Numbered from the stretch's first letter, positions 22,853 to 35,058 are shown. The stretch: 64,000 nt of DNA from Limnomonas spitsbergensis (GCA_037349105.1 JAYJMM010000039.1:124001-188000), one strand, 5' to 3'. Numbers and translations: made by a program. Notes: generated by a model not told the origin, from the sequence alone.

Positions 22853-25800
22853 ATGTTGTTTCGTCTTCTCCTCATGTTCTTTGTGACATACGCCGCAATG
22901 GCTGACAGCGAGTCCGGGCATGTCAACAATCCTGTGGCGCAGCCCCGCATCCCAGCACTGTTCACCGTCGCTGTCATGCCAGACCCTGCCGCGAGCGTGG
23001 TCAATCAAGGTGAGGATAGAGCCGTCAGTTGCGTGTCGGCCATTTTTTTGACATCGAAGCAGCTGTGCAGCGAGCGCACATTTTTTCTACGCCAGCGTCT
23101 ACCGTACGCATCTATTCCACCTGGCAGTCAGTGTAATTTTCGAAAGGGCTAGGCAGTGCAAACTAGCAGGAGGAATGGCAAGACATGTCCAGTGGCTGGA
23201 GAAATTAGACAGCAGGATTATAAAGAAAGAAAGCCACGTCGTCCTACTTAGGGCGTGAAGCTAAACACCGCGGCTTGGGGCCGTAGCCACATCCGCGCCA
23301 TTACCAATTTACCATAGCAGGAGTACTGAGAGGCAGTACACACTTTCCCCTGCCCCCTGTTTGAAATCAGGGCTGGGAACTTTTACCGTACAACAATTTA
23401 GTGTTTTAGTGCAACATCATAAGGTCATCTCTCGGTGCAACACTAAAATTAACCTTCACACGTAAAAACAGTATGCAGCTATTATTTACTGTGTCCAATT
23501 GTTTGTAAGAGTGTGGATGGCCGGCCATTCATACTACCTTCCGTCAGCAAGATGTATTTTCATTGTCCGTTGCAATGCGATTACACTGCATAGCTCTTTC
23601 AAACCGCTTTGTATCATGGTGAAATATTCTTCAATTTAGCATTTCAGTCCCATGGACTGCAATCAGGGACTGGGAATCATCTGCAGCCTTTCTTGCCCTT
23701 CCCAGAGCGACTTGAAGCTAGAGGGAGCAGGTCGAAGAGGGGCAGGAGGAGGAGGGGGACTAAGCTTAGATCAGCTGGACTTTCTAGGGGTACTTGGGGG
23801 ATATATTGAAAATTTAATTAGGTATGGATCTTTCATGGTGTGAATTATTAAAACATTTACTTGAATGCTGTAGTATGGTGTCCTACTGTAACTGTAAACT
23901 ACATTTAATTGAAGACGGTGACACTGCACCGCAACTGAAGCCCAGATTGTAATTTACATGACATTTGCACCGTAACGTGAAACAGGAATTACCGTACACA
24001 GGAACAGTGTCATTTCCAATACTGATTACAATTCTTGCCGGGCTGGCGGAACTGCCTCAAGGGGCATCTACCGGGTGCCAAGTTTTTTAAGTTTTATTAC
24101 CTACCAGTAGTGTAAAGCACCCCTTTGGAAGCTTGCTGGTACCGTAGACGCTCTTTGCCTCCGCAAGAAATTAATATTTTTTGCCGTCGAGCCATATGAA
24201 AACCTCAATTTCAGCGGGAAACGCCATTTTGGGGACGTCAAGAAAAGTTCTCTAGTGAAGCGCGCTTTGGCTACAACCTATATTTATTTCTCGTTTGCGG
24301 AGGCAAAATAAGTCTAGGGTAGTGTAAAGCACCCCATTAGAAGTTTTCTGGTATGTTCCTCTGCTCAATCTGTTAGAGAGGCGTGCTTCACCTCAGCAGC
24401 TTGTGCTGCTGCTGCTTCCCCCACGCAGCTCCTCCCAAGAAAGAAAGAAAACTATGCCCCGCAGGGGCATCAGGGTTAAGGAAACAGTGCGGCATGGGCC
24501 TAGGCCGCGTCCGCGCCGTTACCATCATAACAAGGGAAAAGCCCCTCACGTATGTCCTGCTGTTGCTGGTCCTTCCTCCCATACTGCCACCGCTTCCCCT
24601 GCCCCTGATGCACAGTGGATGATGGCACCCGCCTGCTGTTGCTGCAAGATGCTGTCCTTGACTCTGACGCCCCTGAGGTCAGCATTCCGATGCTGCCTGG
24701 CCTGAACCTCATCGTCGTCTGGGGACCTGCATCGTGGCCGGGGGAGGCCAAGACGCCCGGCGCCGTCAAGCAGCTCCGAGACAGGGCTGCGGCCCAGCCG
24801 GCTGGCTCAGATGACTCCAACGGCGAGCGGCTGGTGATGTCAGGCACCGTCAAGGGCTACCAGCAGGGGGAGACCATGGTGACCTTTGTCGTGTCGGCAT
24901 CATCCTACTACTGCAGCGCCTCCTTCCCGGTAACGGAGGCTGACGGGAGCGTCACGACGCGCATAGTGCAGGTGGGACAGTGTAGCGTCCCTGGATGCTA
25001 CTGAGTCTAAGGCTATACAGATATGCATGCTGTACACCTAAATATTGGACAGTGTATCGTATCTTGAGGATATGTTGAGGAGACACTAACAGTACTGAGC
25101 GAAGCGGGGCTCTTTACACTGCGGAACTCTAATCCATATCCAGCGTTATAGCAGAGCGCTACAGACAGCTGACTGGTTCCGTCATGAGCGCATTGTTTTC
25201 CCTCGAGCTGGCTTGTTCAGTCATTTTTTTATACATTGACAGGACCTGAGAAGACAACTACCAAGACAGAAAAAAGCAGCGCATTGTCATGAGGGCATTG
25301 TCATCAGGGCATTGTCTTCCCGAGAGCTCATGTGCTCATAATCTTTCTGAGCCCTTACGTGTCAACCTTTGGGGGCTGCCAGTTTAATTGTTATAATTAT
25401 GTTGCTGAGCCAGTTGGCCGTCCCCATGATGTTTTTTGAGGAGTAACAGCCTCCTAGACAGCTGGACCTCCTGGGGTGAGGAGTAACAGCCTCCTAAACA
25501 GCTGGACCTCCTGGGGTGAGGAGTAACAGCCTCCTAGACAGCTGGACCTCCTGGGGTGAGGAGTAACTGCCTCCTAGACAGCTGGACCTCCTGGGGTGAG
25601 CCTTCTGCAATGGACATAGGCTGCGGGAGGTTTACATCGTGTTCCAGCTTGTTCCAGGACGTTAACATCTAAGGCTGTACAGACGTGCACTGATGTACAT
25701 AGATAAAATGGACAGTTTAATAGATCCCAGAGGAGACACTGACAGTATAGAGCGAGGCGGGGCTCTTTACACTGGATAACGCATATTTTATTCAACCTTA

Positions 25801-26644
25801 CAGCAGAGTGCTACACCAGGGTCCAGCACTCCAACGCGTCCCTTGGTGCCCCACGGACTGATTAGTTCTGGATTTGAATGCATCTCCCACCCTGTCGAAC
25901 ACTTCAGCCAATGAACCTCCCAACATATTTCACACAGTGGGCCTACCCTCATTTTTTGTATTTTAATTTGCATGCTCATCAGGCTAGCCTAAGCAGGCTT
26001 CTGAGGCCCTAAGCAGCCACCACTGGGCTTACCGGTATTGGGGCGAAACCTTGAGCAGGCAACGGCCTCTGGTCCAAGCTGCAGAGCATGCGGCACTAGG
26101 ATGCTTTACTTGTGACATACCAGGACGAAGCGCATGATACCGTAAAAGTGTTTTGATTCCACTGATATTTTTATTTTGTTGGGACTTTTGCGGACCAGCT
26201 GCTCGGCTTAAAGTTAATTTCAAACCCAGCTGCGCTGACCAGTCAGTCACGGGCGGGAACACGAACTCAAAAATTCAGTCAAAAAACAGTCCAAATCGCC
26301 GTTGCGCTGCTGGGATTTTTATTTCCATAATGTTGCCACTGCGTGGCTCGGAGTCCCTTTTTTTGCCTGTGCCGTAATTCCGTTAAACTATGCAAACACA
26401 GGGGTGCACGAACCCAATCCGTTTTATGGTACACCTAAATTGACGTGCTATGGACAAAGCCCATGATACAGCAATCAACAGTCAATTTCTAAGTGTCCCT
26501 ATCTTCACACAGGTCCAGTCACTCCCTGGCAACGCCTACGCTGGCATCGCGACCGAGCACTTTGTTCCAGCAGACGTGCAATATGGGCCCACCATTAAGA
26601 TCAATGTGCCTGATTCTGACGTGATTCCGGTCCCGGTCTATTAA
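22853..26644 (+). CDS. Secreted small protein, tandem paralogue 2
   Basis: Exons 22853-23009, 24616-24971 and 26513-26644 (TAA), phases 1 and 0 as in paralogue 1, encode 214 residues. The signal peptide is MLFRLLLMFFVTYAAMA. IPALFTV, LLQDAVLDS.APEVSIPM, the YYCSASFP motif, QSLPGNAYAGI and INVPDSD match paralogue 1. Exon 2 has seven extra residues relative to it (a Leu after RLL and SWPGEA after WGPA), and the C-terminus is 9 residues longer. Bases 24751-24931 are identical to 19661-19841 while flanking coding sequence is clearly diverged. Intron 1 (1.6 kb) holds an inverted-repeat element; intron 2 (1.5 kb) holds a 40-bp tandem array between two diverged copies of a 150-bp segment. Family and function unknown. 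Confidence 0.7.
24146..24318. mobile_element. Inverted-repeat element flanked by 34-bp direct repeats
   Basis: TTTGCCTCCGCAAGAAATTA at about 24154 is mirrored on the other strand by TTTTGCCTCCGCAAACGAGA (complement of 24286-24305). The element is bracketed by direct repeats at 24108-24141 and 24320-24353 (TAGTGTAAAGCACCCC, then GAAG.TT.CTGGTA). It lies in intron 1 of paralogue 2. The flanks are too long for a usual target duplication. Confidence 0.55.
25436..25599 (+). repeat. 40-bp tandem array, 4 copies
   Basis: Unit GAGTAACAGCCTCCTAGACA plus GCTGGACCTCCTGGGGTGAG, four near-identical copies with exact 40-bp spacing. It sits in intron 2 of paralogue 2, between two diverged copies of a larger segment (25007-25160 and 25669-25814). 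Confidence 0.85.
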
Positions 26645-29154
26645 TCAGGATCCCACTCCCATAGTCCCATGTACATTTGTTCAGCATAGGCACGAATAAA
26701 GAATCTATGCCGCTGTAGAAACTGACAGGTAACCATGCGTCCTATGGCTCACGGTAGTTGCCACAAACAAGGATTAAAATACGAGCTTCTTCACTACCGG
26801 TGCCATGTATGTTTTGATGTATTTGTTGTTGCGAGACTGTGCCAACTCGGCTGTTCATGCAACCAGCTACCTTAACATACCGTATGCTGTCCTATAGAAA
26901 TAAGTTACATTACATTCCGCGTAATGCCTTGCATGGTCAGCCCTCAATCATGCATCTTAAGCGTTGCCCAATCAGGTATCCAGTCAGGCATCCAAACAGC
27001 CAAGCAAGTTGACATTCCATCAGGTACTATCCAATCTGGTTGCCAATCAGGTATCTTGTCATCAGCATTAGTACGGCTTCCGGCTAACCTATTTCTAGGG
27101 TTACCGGTTTCAGGTTTCTCAGTCATGGATTTATGCGGCCATAGTCCATACTTTTTTCCTGAACCATAAACAACGAAGGCAACATGGCCAAACCAGAGCT
27201 GTGCAAGTCAAAGCATGGCTGTGACGCATGAGCAACAATTGCAAGCCAGGTTCCCTATTTCCCCCACGGGGTCCAGCATTTTACTGGGACTTATAATCCC
27301 CCATTTTACGTTGTGATGGTCAATTTAATACGAAATGTCAGCTGGCAGTGGGTTGATTCTGTAGACAACGTCCAGATTGTCAGGTCCACGCTTGGTGCGG
27401 CACCATGCCGTGCACGTGGAGACAGAAAGCAGCAGCAACAAGAGCTGCAGCAGCGGCATGTTTACCAGGAAGAGAGAAAGAGAGGGGGGAAAACTGCCAT
27501 TGGGGCGGCGTTGGTTTTGGAGCAGTGCAACCTGGGGGTCAACAACCCAATAGTGATGTCTTTACCATTTCCTTTATTTTAGTGTGCATCACATTATCAG
27601 CAGACCACCTTTCGGCGGCTGCCGAGAGGCGCTGGGCAGGTCGTGAAACACATGGACTACTGCTGGTACACCCCCCTGGTACAACTGGGCCGTATAAGAA
27701 GAATTGCAGTCTATAATGGCTTACCGTAGTCTAGAATGGCTTAGGGCCGGCAGTCCAACCAGCAGGAGTGGCCGCACAAGATCCTACAACACTACAGCCG
27801 TAGGCAACAATGTAGCTGTCTGTAAAACTTGTTATGTATTTATATTTTTGCTTCCATACATGAACATCCAACCAGAGATTATTTTGCTGAGCGGACACAT
27901 GAAATGAGGTGTGCTCATGATGTTGCCAATTGCACAGATTTGTAGTTTAGCCGGCCGTAACTTCTTTTGCCTAGGCGCCGAAAGGATTCTGAGTGCACCA
28001 CTTGATGAACTATTTATTTCTCCTTTGTGTTCTTCTCCTTCTTTCCCACCTTCAGTTTCTTTTTTGAGCAGGGCCCAGAGGTGCTATGTCATTGACTTGA
28101 TGAACTAACAGAGTGACAACGAATTTCGCTACTTATTATATACTTATGTTGTACCTCGGTGGCCTTAAATCCATCCCCGACATAGCACTGAAGTTGTAGA
28201 CACTAGGTACTGTATCGTCTAGAATCCAACTAAAAAAGTTAAGCAACTGTATAGCAGCTTCTGACCTTCGTCATCTGATGTTCAGCTATTTTCACCCCGC
28301 CCACGGGCAGGCCCGTCCCCCGGATTGAGTCGCAAGCCTCAGTCAGAAATAAATATTTGAATATTGAAAATGCCAGAGGGTGGCAATAGCGTGGCCTGAG
28401 GACCGTAAAAATGTATAGTAACGAATACTTCATTTAATAAGACGCCGACACATGCATGGAACCCATTAGTCCATTACCCATATTGACCCAGGGATAGAAG
28501 TATTATAGAACCCTTAAAATCTTGAATAACACGGCATTTGTCATGCCGTACACCAAAGGAAAAAAGGACCGTTAAGGAGGGTCGACAACGGTGGCAGTCA
28601 AGAACGCCATGCCGGTAATAAGGCCTGGCAAATTCGAATTCTCCAGGCGACGACGGCGACGCCAGATGTTGGTAGGGGAATTAACCGAATTAAGTGTGGA
28701 TAGAAACAAAAGCAGATTTAGAGACTCCGAGCTTGCCGAGGACTACTTGGTCACTGGTCAAGCGAACAGAAGATAGAAGAACCCACTCGTACGTACAAAT
28801 CATGATGCGGATATGAGATGCGTGCGCATGACAAGGGTTGGTCCTGGCGTATAAGCTGGGAGGGGCAAGATCGCTGGAGGTAAAAGGGGGAGCGGGGAGG
28901 GTTCGGCCATTCATAGGGTGGTGGGGGCGTGGGGCGGGTGGTGGGGTGGGGTGTCCGGTGGGAGGGTGGATGAGTGGATCACGGATCTCGGTCCTCGGAC
29001 CCTCGCCCTCGAGGCATGTTCACACCAATCACACCTGATTCCATCTCAGTCCCATGTGGGCACCCTTGCAAACCCAGGAGTTGCTTCGGCGATACTATAT
29101 CGACACGCGGTAACATCTGGGCTAGGCTGTATCGTGGACTCGCATCACGACGAA
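26645..29154. other. Intergenic stretch between paralogue 2 and the ataxin-2 gene
   Basis: 26965-27065 has short degenerate repeats of CAATCAGGTATC. A family B element with target duplication lies at 28012-28094. 28860-28980 is G-rich. The reading frame upstream of 29155 is open but has no ATG and no family similarity, so it is taken as leader. No other gene supported. Confidence 0.5.
28012..28094 (+). mobile_element. SINE-like family B with 12-bp target duplication
   Basis: Flanked by ACTTGATGAACT at 28000-28011 and 28095-28106. The 83-bp insert is pyrimidine-rich and ends with GGGCCCAGAGGTGCTATGTC followed by ATTG, the family B tail. Confidence 0.75.
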
Positions 29155-32100
29155 ATGGCCCTGAGCTACCGGGCTGCAGCTTTGGCCAAGACAGCGGCAT
29201 CCCCTGCTGCAGCTATGAAGAAGGCTGATGCTCCCTCAGCAGAGACGAGCTCATCGGAGAGATTCACATTCACGGTGCAGGTTCTGCTGGGGTACCGAGT
29301 CGAGGTGACGCTGGCGAGCGGAGCAGTTTACGAGGGCATTTTCCACACGATGAATGTCAATCCCACTTCCGGGCACCAAACAGTCGTCCTTAAATATGCA
29401 AAGCTGATCAAGGACCCCGCAGCTGCGCTGCACTCCGAGAAGGAGGTGCTGGCAGAGAAGCCCAAGAAGATGATAATGATTTCTGCTGACCTGGTACAAA
29501 TGGTCGCAAGGGACGTGCGCTTTAATGCTCAGGTGCGAGCCTCGTCTCCGTCGTACCTCGAGGAGCATGGGATTGGTTCCACCTCGGCTCATTGCCTCAG
29601 CTCCAAGCATCAGTTGGCCCCATCTCCAGGCCTTTGAAATGTGTATGTGCGTGTGTTTACCTGCAGGATATTGGAAACGATGAGCGCAGCGACTATGGCT
29701 TTGAGACGGACGCAAGCATAAGCAGAGGCCGTGCTGGGTGAGACACGGAGAAGGATCTACTGATGCACACATGCATGCTTGACTGTACCTGGCCCACCCA
29801 TGTGTCCCAGATCCATGCTAAGATCCATAATCTGGCGTTCTTTCCCCCTCTGTTCCACACCAGGAACACTTGGGGCCGCGAGCTTCAGAAGTGGGCACCG
29901 GACGAGGATGACGAGGGGGATGAGATGATGGGCCTGGGGAATGGAGGCACTGGTGCTGGCCCCAGCGGCGGCGGAGGCGGAGGTGGATGGGACCAGTTTG
30001 CTGCTAACCGCACTCTGTTCGGAGTCGAAACGACGTTTGATGAGCACGGTGTGTGTAAGAGCGAGAGGGAGGGAGAGAGTGCCGTGCACCATGCAGATTC
30101 GTCCACCAGACGGTCCTCGCGCCAGGTCGAGAACACACACTTAAGCATGAACGGCGTCCTTGCGACCATGCACCATGATTCATGTATGACCTTCATGCAT
30201 GGTTCGCCTGCCGGTTATCGTCAACACATATTACCTTGCCTCCTCGTACCTGAGGTATGTCTGATCGGCTGAATCTTATGGACCCCATGGGCATAGAAGA
30301 CTTTGCAAAGCCCCCCCCCCTTGGGTAAGACTCCCCCAAGCAGAGAGATTTTGCGTGGGGAAGCCACAGCTCAGCACGCAGCTCTGGAAAACATGGCTGC
30401 GCCCCTTTGGGCCTGTAGTATGTAAGATCTGGCAAACATTGGTGGGTGGCCTCCTTGCACGCACAGCATGTCCGCTCGTGGGCAACCACTGCTACCTCCT
30501 TGTAACTTATGCATGTGTGCAGTCTACACAACCAAGATTGACCGAGACAACTGTGGCATCACTGAGGAAGAGGCCGGGAGGCTGGCTCGGGAGATCGAGG
30601 GGCAGTCAGGGGGCAACATGCACCTGATGGAGGAGCGGAACATCGCCAGTGTCGATGATTCAGGGGTGAGGGCAGGCCCGGGGAGCATGCTAGGATAGTG
30701 CTAGGATAGAGCTTGGGAAGGGGGCAATATGCACCTGAAGGAGAAGCGGGACATCGCCAGTGTCGACGATTCAGGGGTGAGGGATGGTTAAGTGTCATGT
30801 CTTGTTCAGTTATTTGCATACTACATGGCGTGGTTTGTGGGAGCCTGTCCCAGGGGATGCCTAACGGACTGTGAAGGACTACTGGAAAAAGGCGAATACA
30901 CTGTTCGGCCTGGCTGGCGAAATGCAAAATTTCTTCCTCAGTTTGTCCCAATCTAAACTATGGGCAGTGGAACTGTCATGATTTTATGCCGATACGGGTG
31001 CTTGGGCTCGTGAATTAGCACTGTTGCACTTCACGGGAAGCTGTACAAGGTAGCCACGAAAGATCATGAGTTATCTCCTTGGATTTGTTGCTCGCCCCAC
31101 CCGCATCCCTGCCTCGCGCTGCAAGCAGCGCACTCTGCAATCCCACAACTTCCATTCTTTCCCCCCTCCCCACTCTCCCCACTCACCCCATTTCCTTGAC
31201 TTATCCCTTTTGGACACCAGGAGGTGGACGAGGAGGACAAGTACTCCGCAGTCGTGCGGCCTGGCGCGGCGGCGGCCGCCCCCCCGCACCCGCCGCACCA
31301 CGGCAGCAGCCAAGGAGGACACCACGACCGCCGCCCGCGCTTCGCATCTGGTCCACCGCAGCCCGTCCCGCCGCAGCGCGCGCCGGCCTGGGGCGGCCGA
31401 GGCTCAGGCGTCGCAGCTGTGGCCGGCCGGGTGCCGCCGCCTCCGCCGCCGCCACCACCACACCGCCCCTACCCCTTCGAGCACGGGCACGGCGGGGCGC
31501 CGACCCCGGCAGGCGGATCCATGCCCATCGAAGTAAACAACAGCCGCCGAGAGTTCAATAAAGTGCACTCGCAGCTGCTGTCCGACACCGGCATGGGCGC
31601 TGCCTCCAAGGACCGCATCTCCCCGTATGGGACACCCAAGGGGGGCCTCAGCGGCAGTCCTTTGGTGCATGACGCGAAGGCTATGCAGGCTTTGCACCTG
31701 ATCACCCCGACGCCGGATCCGAGAGTTAGCCGGGACTTCAACCATTGGAAAAAGGATCAGCAGCAGCAGCAGCAGCAACACGGTCACAGGGATGTGCCAC
31801 AGTGAGTTTGGGTTGTTGCTCCTGTTGGTCCTGTTGCGTCTGTTGGGTTTGGAAGCCAGGGATGTGTCTCTGGTTGCTTGGTGGGTCTCTACAGGACGGG
31901 GTGCATGAGGGCGCTTTTGCCGTCTGATAAACCATTTCTGGGATTCCACCTGTTAAAAAATATTACTGCAGCATCGGCCCCGTTAATGCAGCATCGGCCC
32001 CATTAATGCAGCCCGGCAAGGCTTGGCGGTGCAAGTCAGAAAAGCAGGAACCTCACCGGTGCATTACCGTCAGGACCCCCTGTTCAGGGCCTTGAAATAT

Positions 32101-33747
32101 AACTGCATGTTGCAATCCATTCATTGATAGACAGGACGATCAAGCCATAAGGCCTGCCTGCTTGCCTCCTTCCTGCCTCATCCCTCCCCTGCCCACAATC
32201 CATTCCGCAGGTCCATGGGGGAGATGAAGAAACACATGACCGGCGTGAAGCCCGGCAGCAGTCATTCAGACTATGCAACCCCAGGTATCGGGGCAGGTGG
32301 CGTCGGCAGTCCAGGTCAAGGCGGCGTCCCGCTCCCGCCACCGCCCCCGCCCCCGCCCCCCGCCGCAGCCTCCACCGCAAGCCCCGTGCCCGCTGCTCTG
32401 GCTGCTGCCCCCCCTGCCGCCGCGCTGGTAGCAGCGGACGGAAAGGCGCCGGTCCCGGCAGCCTCCAAGCCGCCCGAGCCCAAGAAGTTCACCTTCAACG
32501 TCAACGCCAAGGCATTCAGCCTGAACGTTACCGCTAAAGAGTTTGTCCCTGGCGGTGCCCCCACACCCCCGACGAAGGAGGCTGCGCCCTCGCCCGCGCC
32601 CGCGCCCGCTCCTCCTCCTGCTGCTGCTGCTGCTGCTGTTGGCGAGTCCGCGTCTGCTCCTTCAGTCCCGACTCCGTCGCCCTCTGGAACAGGAGTGCAC
32701 CTTCCTCCTGCCTCGATGCACCCTCCGCTCAGCGGCCTGGTCACGGTGCATCCCCCGCACAATGGACCCGGATCCAACCGGGGCTCAGGCGGATCTCACC
32801 CTAAGGAGCCCTGGGGAGGCGGCGGCGGCAGCAGCGGCGGCGGCGTGTCTCGAAGTGGCGGCGGCGGCAGCGGACCGGTTGGCCACCACTCTGATGGCCC
32901 GGCGCACCAAGGCGGCCCGCACGGGGCTGCGATGCCCAGCCCCGGACACATCAAGGCCGGCGGGAACTCCTCCAACGGCGGTGGTGCGGGGCCGCGCGGC
33001 TCACACGGTTTGCACGGGGGCGGCAGTGGCAGCGGTGACTACCACATGGGTGGGCAGGAGCACATGGGTGGCAGTGGCGGCGGGCACCGAGGGGGAGTGC
33101 CGCCAAGCTACGGGCACATGCAGATGGAGGGCATGGGTGGGGCGCCACCGCTTGGCATGGGGCCCATGGCTGCCCCCATGTACATGACGGTCCCTCGAGG
33201 CTTCATGCCTTCACACATGAACCCATACCCGGTGGTGCCCGGGTCCGCCATGGGCGGAATGCCCATGGGTGCAGGGGGCATGCCGGGCCAGCCCATGTAC
33301 GGGCCAGGCATGGCGGGGCAGCACATGGGCATGCCGCCGGGCGGCGGCTACCCCATGCAGCAGAACGGGTACCCTATGCACATGCCACCTGGAGGCTCCG
33401 TGAGCGGAGGCGGCGGCCGGCCGTTTTACCCCGCCATGGGGCCGATGGGTGTTCATCCGATGGGGCCACCATCCATGGACCAGCACCACATGCCGCTACC
33501 GCAGCAGCAGCAACAACAGCCGCAGCATCCGCGCATAGGCTCTGGTGGCATGGGCAACAGCGGCGGCGGAGGGCATGGCAGGGGGGGAGGATCAAGGGGG
33601 GGCAGCCGCAAGGACAGCGGTGGCTACAGCAGCCACAGCGAAGGCAGAAACCAGCAGCAGGCGCAACCGCAACCGCAGCAGCAACAGCAACAGCAGCCGG
33701 CCCTGCCTTCCAATGGCAGCTCAGAGCAGCCTGCCAACCAGGAATAA
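29155..33747 (+). CDS. Ataxin-2 homologue (LSM, LsmAD, PAM2; plant CID3/CID4 type)
   Basis: Six exons (29155-29532, 29667-29737, 29864-30048, 30523-30665, 31221-31801, 32211-33747) join in phase to 964 residues. Residues 36-126 form the ataxin-2 LSM domain (FTFTVQVLLGYRVEVTLASG, then VYEGIF). Residues 127-259 form LsmAD: DIGN, GFETDASIS, GRELQKW, WDQFAANRTLFGVETTFDEH, VYTTKIDR, and EEEAGRLAREIE. At about 543-568 are two adjacent PAM2-like motifs, FTFNVNAKAF and SLNVTAKEFVP, which in this family bind the MLLE domain of poly(A)-binding protein. The rest is low-complexity Pro/His, then Gly/Met, and polyQ. Known family members sit in mRNPs, P-bodies and stress granules and tune mRNA stability and translation. 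The first ATG of the open frame is used as start. Degenerate duplications follow the exon-4 splice donor and the stop codon. Confidence 0.9.
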
Positions 33748-34497
33748 GGAATGTCGATGATCGGCTACACCAGGAACCGCAACAGAAGCAGCAACAACTG
33801 GCTCTGTCCTACAATGGTAGCATGGGCCGGCCGGCTGGCCAGGTTAAAGGAAAGTGTTGATGAGTAGTTGCAACAGCAGCAGCAAAATCAGCAGCAGCGG
33901 AGGCCGCAACATGAGCAGCCCATGCCTTTCATTGGAAGTTGGGAGCCCATGCCTATCATTAGAAGTTGGGACCAGCATGCTAGCCAGGACTCATGGATAT
34001 GTTTTATTAACCGCCTGCCTAATGGCAACGGCAGCCAAAGCAGCAGCAGCAGCCCCTGCCTTCCAACGCTAGTTGTCACCAGCCTGCTAACCTGGACTCA
34101 GGCATGTGTTGATGAACAGCTGCCCTGTGCTGTATGTATGTATGTGTCCGGAAGGCATTGCCTTGTGGGATCTACCATACGTTGCCATGGCGCACATGCC
34201 CCATGCGGGTGGTCGCTCCCTCTGGACTGGAGGAACTGTAACTAAAACTCGTTGTCGTCCGGGCTTTAACCCGCAGGCCGCTTGTGATTGTTGAATATAA
34301 TTCAATGACTCTACACCTTTGGGCCCTGCTCAGAAAGGCTCGGCCTTGTGGGCGCCCAATTGTCTCGTTGAGAGGAAGAAGGAAAGAAACTTGAGGCAAG
34401 AGGCAAGACAAGGAGGAGCTTAAAGGACAATTGCGGTGGCTAAGTGGAAATCATGACGCTCTGAAGGACTGTGAAGGGGTGTGCACTTGAATAAACT

Positions 34498-34772
34498 TTT
34501 CTTCTCTTCTCCCTTCTGATCAGTGGAGCGACCTCTCGGCCAAGCAGGGGTGGGATACGCTTGCTTTCCTGGACTTTTCTTTTCTTAGAGGCTTTGTTGA
34601 GGGGTAGTCTCTAGTGGAACTCGGGTGTTGGACTTGGTCTGCTTAGCCTTCCCGGCCTCTCCTTTAGTTCCTTTCCCCCTCTCTTCCTTTTAGTGCCTCC
34701 TTAACTCCCTTCTGAACAGTTGGGCGCCCACGCGGCCGAGCTTTGAGCGGGCCCAGAGGTGTAACGTTATTG
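34498..34772 (+). mobile_element. SINE-like family B, long form, 13-bp target duplication
   Basis: Flanked by ACTTGAATAAACT at 34485-34497 and 34773-34785. The insert contains TGGGATACGCTTGCTTTCCT, pyrimidine-rich sequence, CAGTTGGGCGCCCACGCGGC and the tail GGGCCCAGAGGTGTAACGTT. Its body matches 36565-36786. Confidence 0.8.
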
Positions 34773-34824
34773 ACTTGAATAAACTAGGACATTGAGCGAT
34801 ACAAAGGTGTGTTCAGCTTTACTT

Positions 34825-35058
34825 ATGGACGCTGGTGGCATCCATACCCAGAGGTTGAGAGATCGAACCCGCCACACGATCTTCTCTCTCCCCCCGCCCA
34901 GAGCGCCGGGTTCCATGTTCCTGCCCCCTCACATAGGAGGATGGTATGGCTGCACCATGGCCCAGGCTGTGCATGGTCGCTGGAATTGAGCCTAGTCATT
35001 CCCTACCAGCCCCACGTGGCCGAGCGTTCAGCAGGGCCCAGCGGGTATGCACTGTTCT
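34825..35058 (+). mobile_element. SINE family A, 5'-truncated
   Basis: Begins within the tRNA-like head (GCATCCATACCCAGAGGTTG, B box AGATCGAACCC) and runs to CACGTGGCCGAGCGTTCAGC and GGTATGCACTGTTCTAAAC. The A box is absent. Confidence 0.7.

Noticed and set aside
28918..29154. Possible N-terminal extension of the ataxin-2 homologue
   Set aside because: The frame is open but begins with GTG, has no ATG before 29155, and reads as G-rich low-complexity sequence without family similarity.
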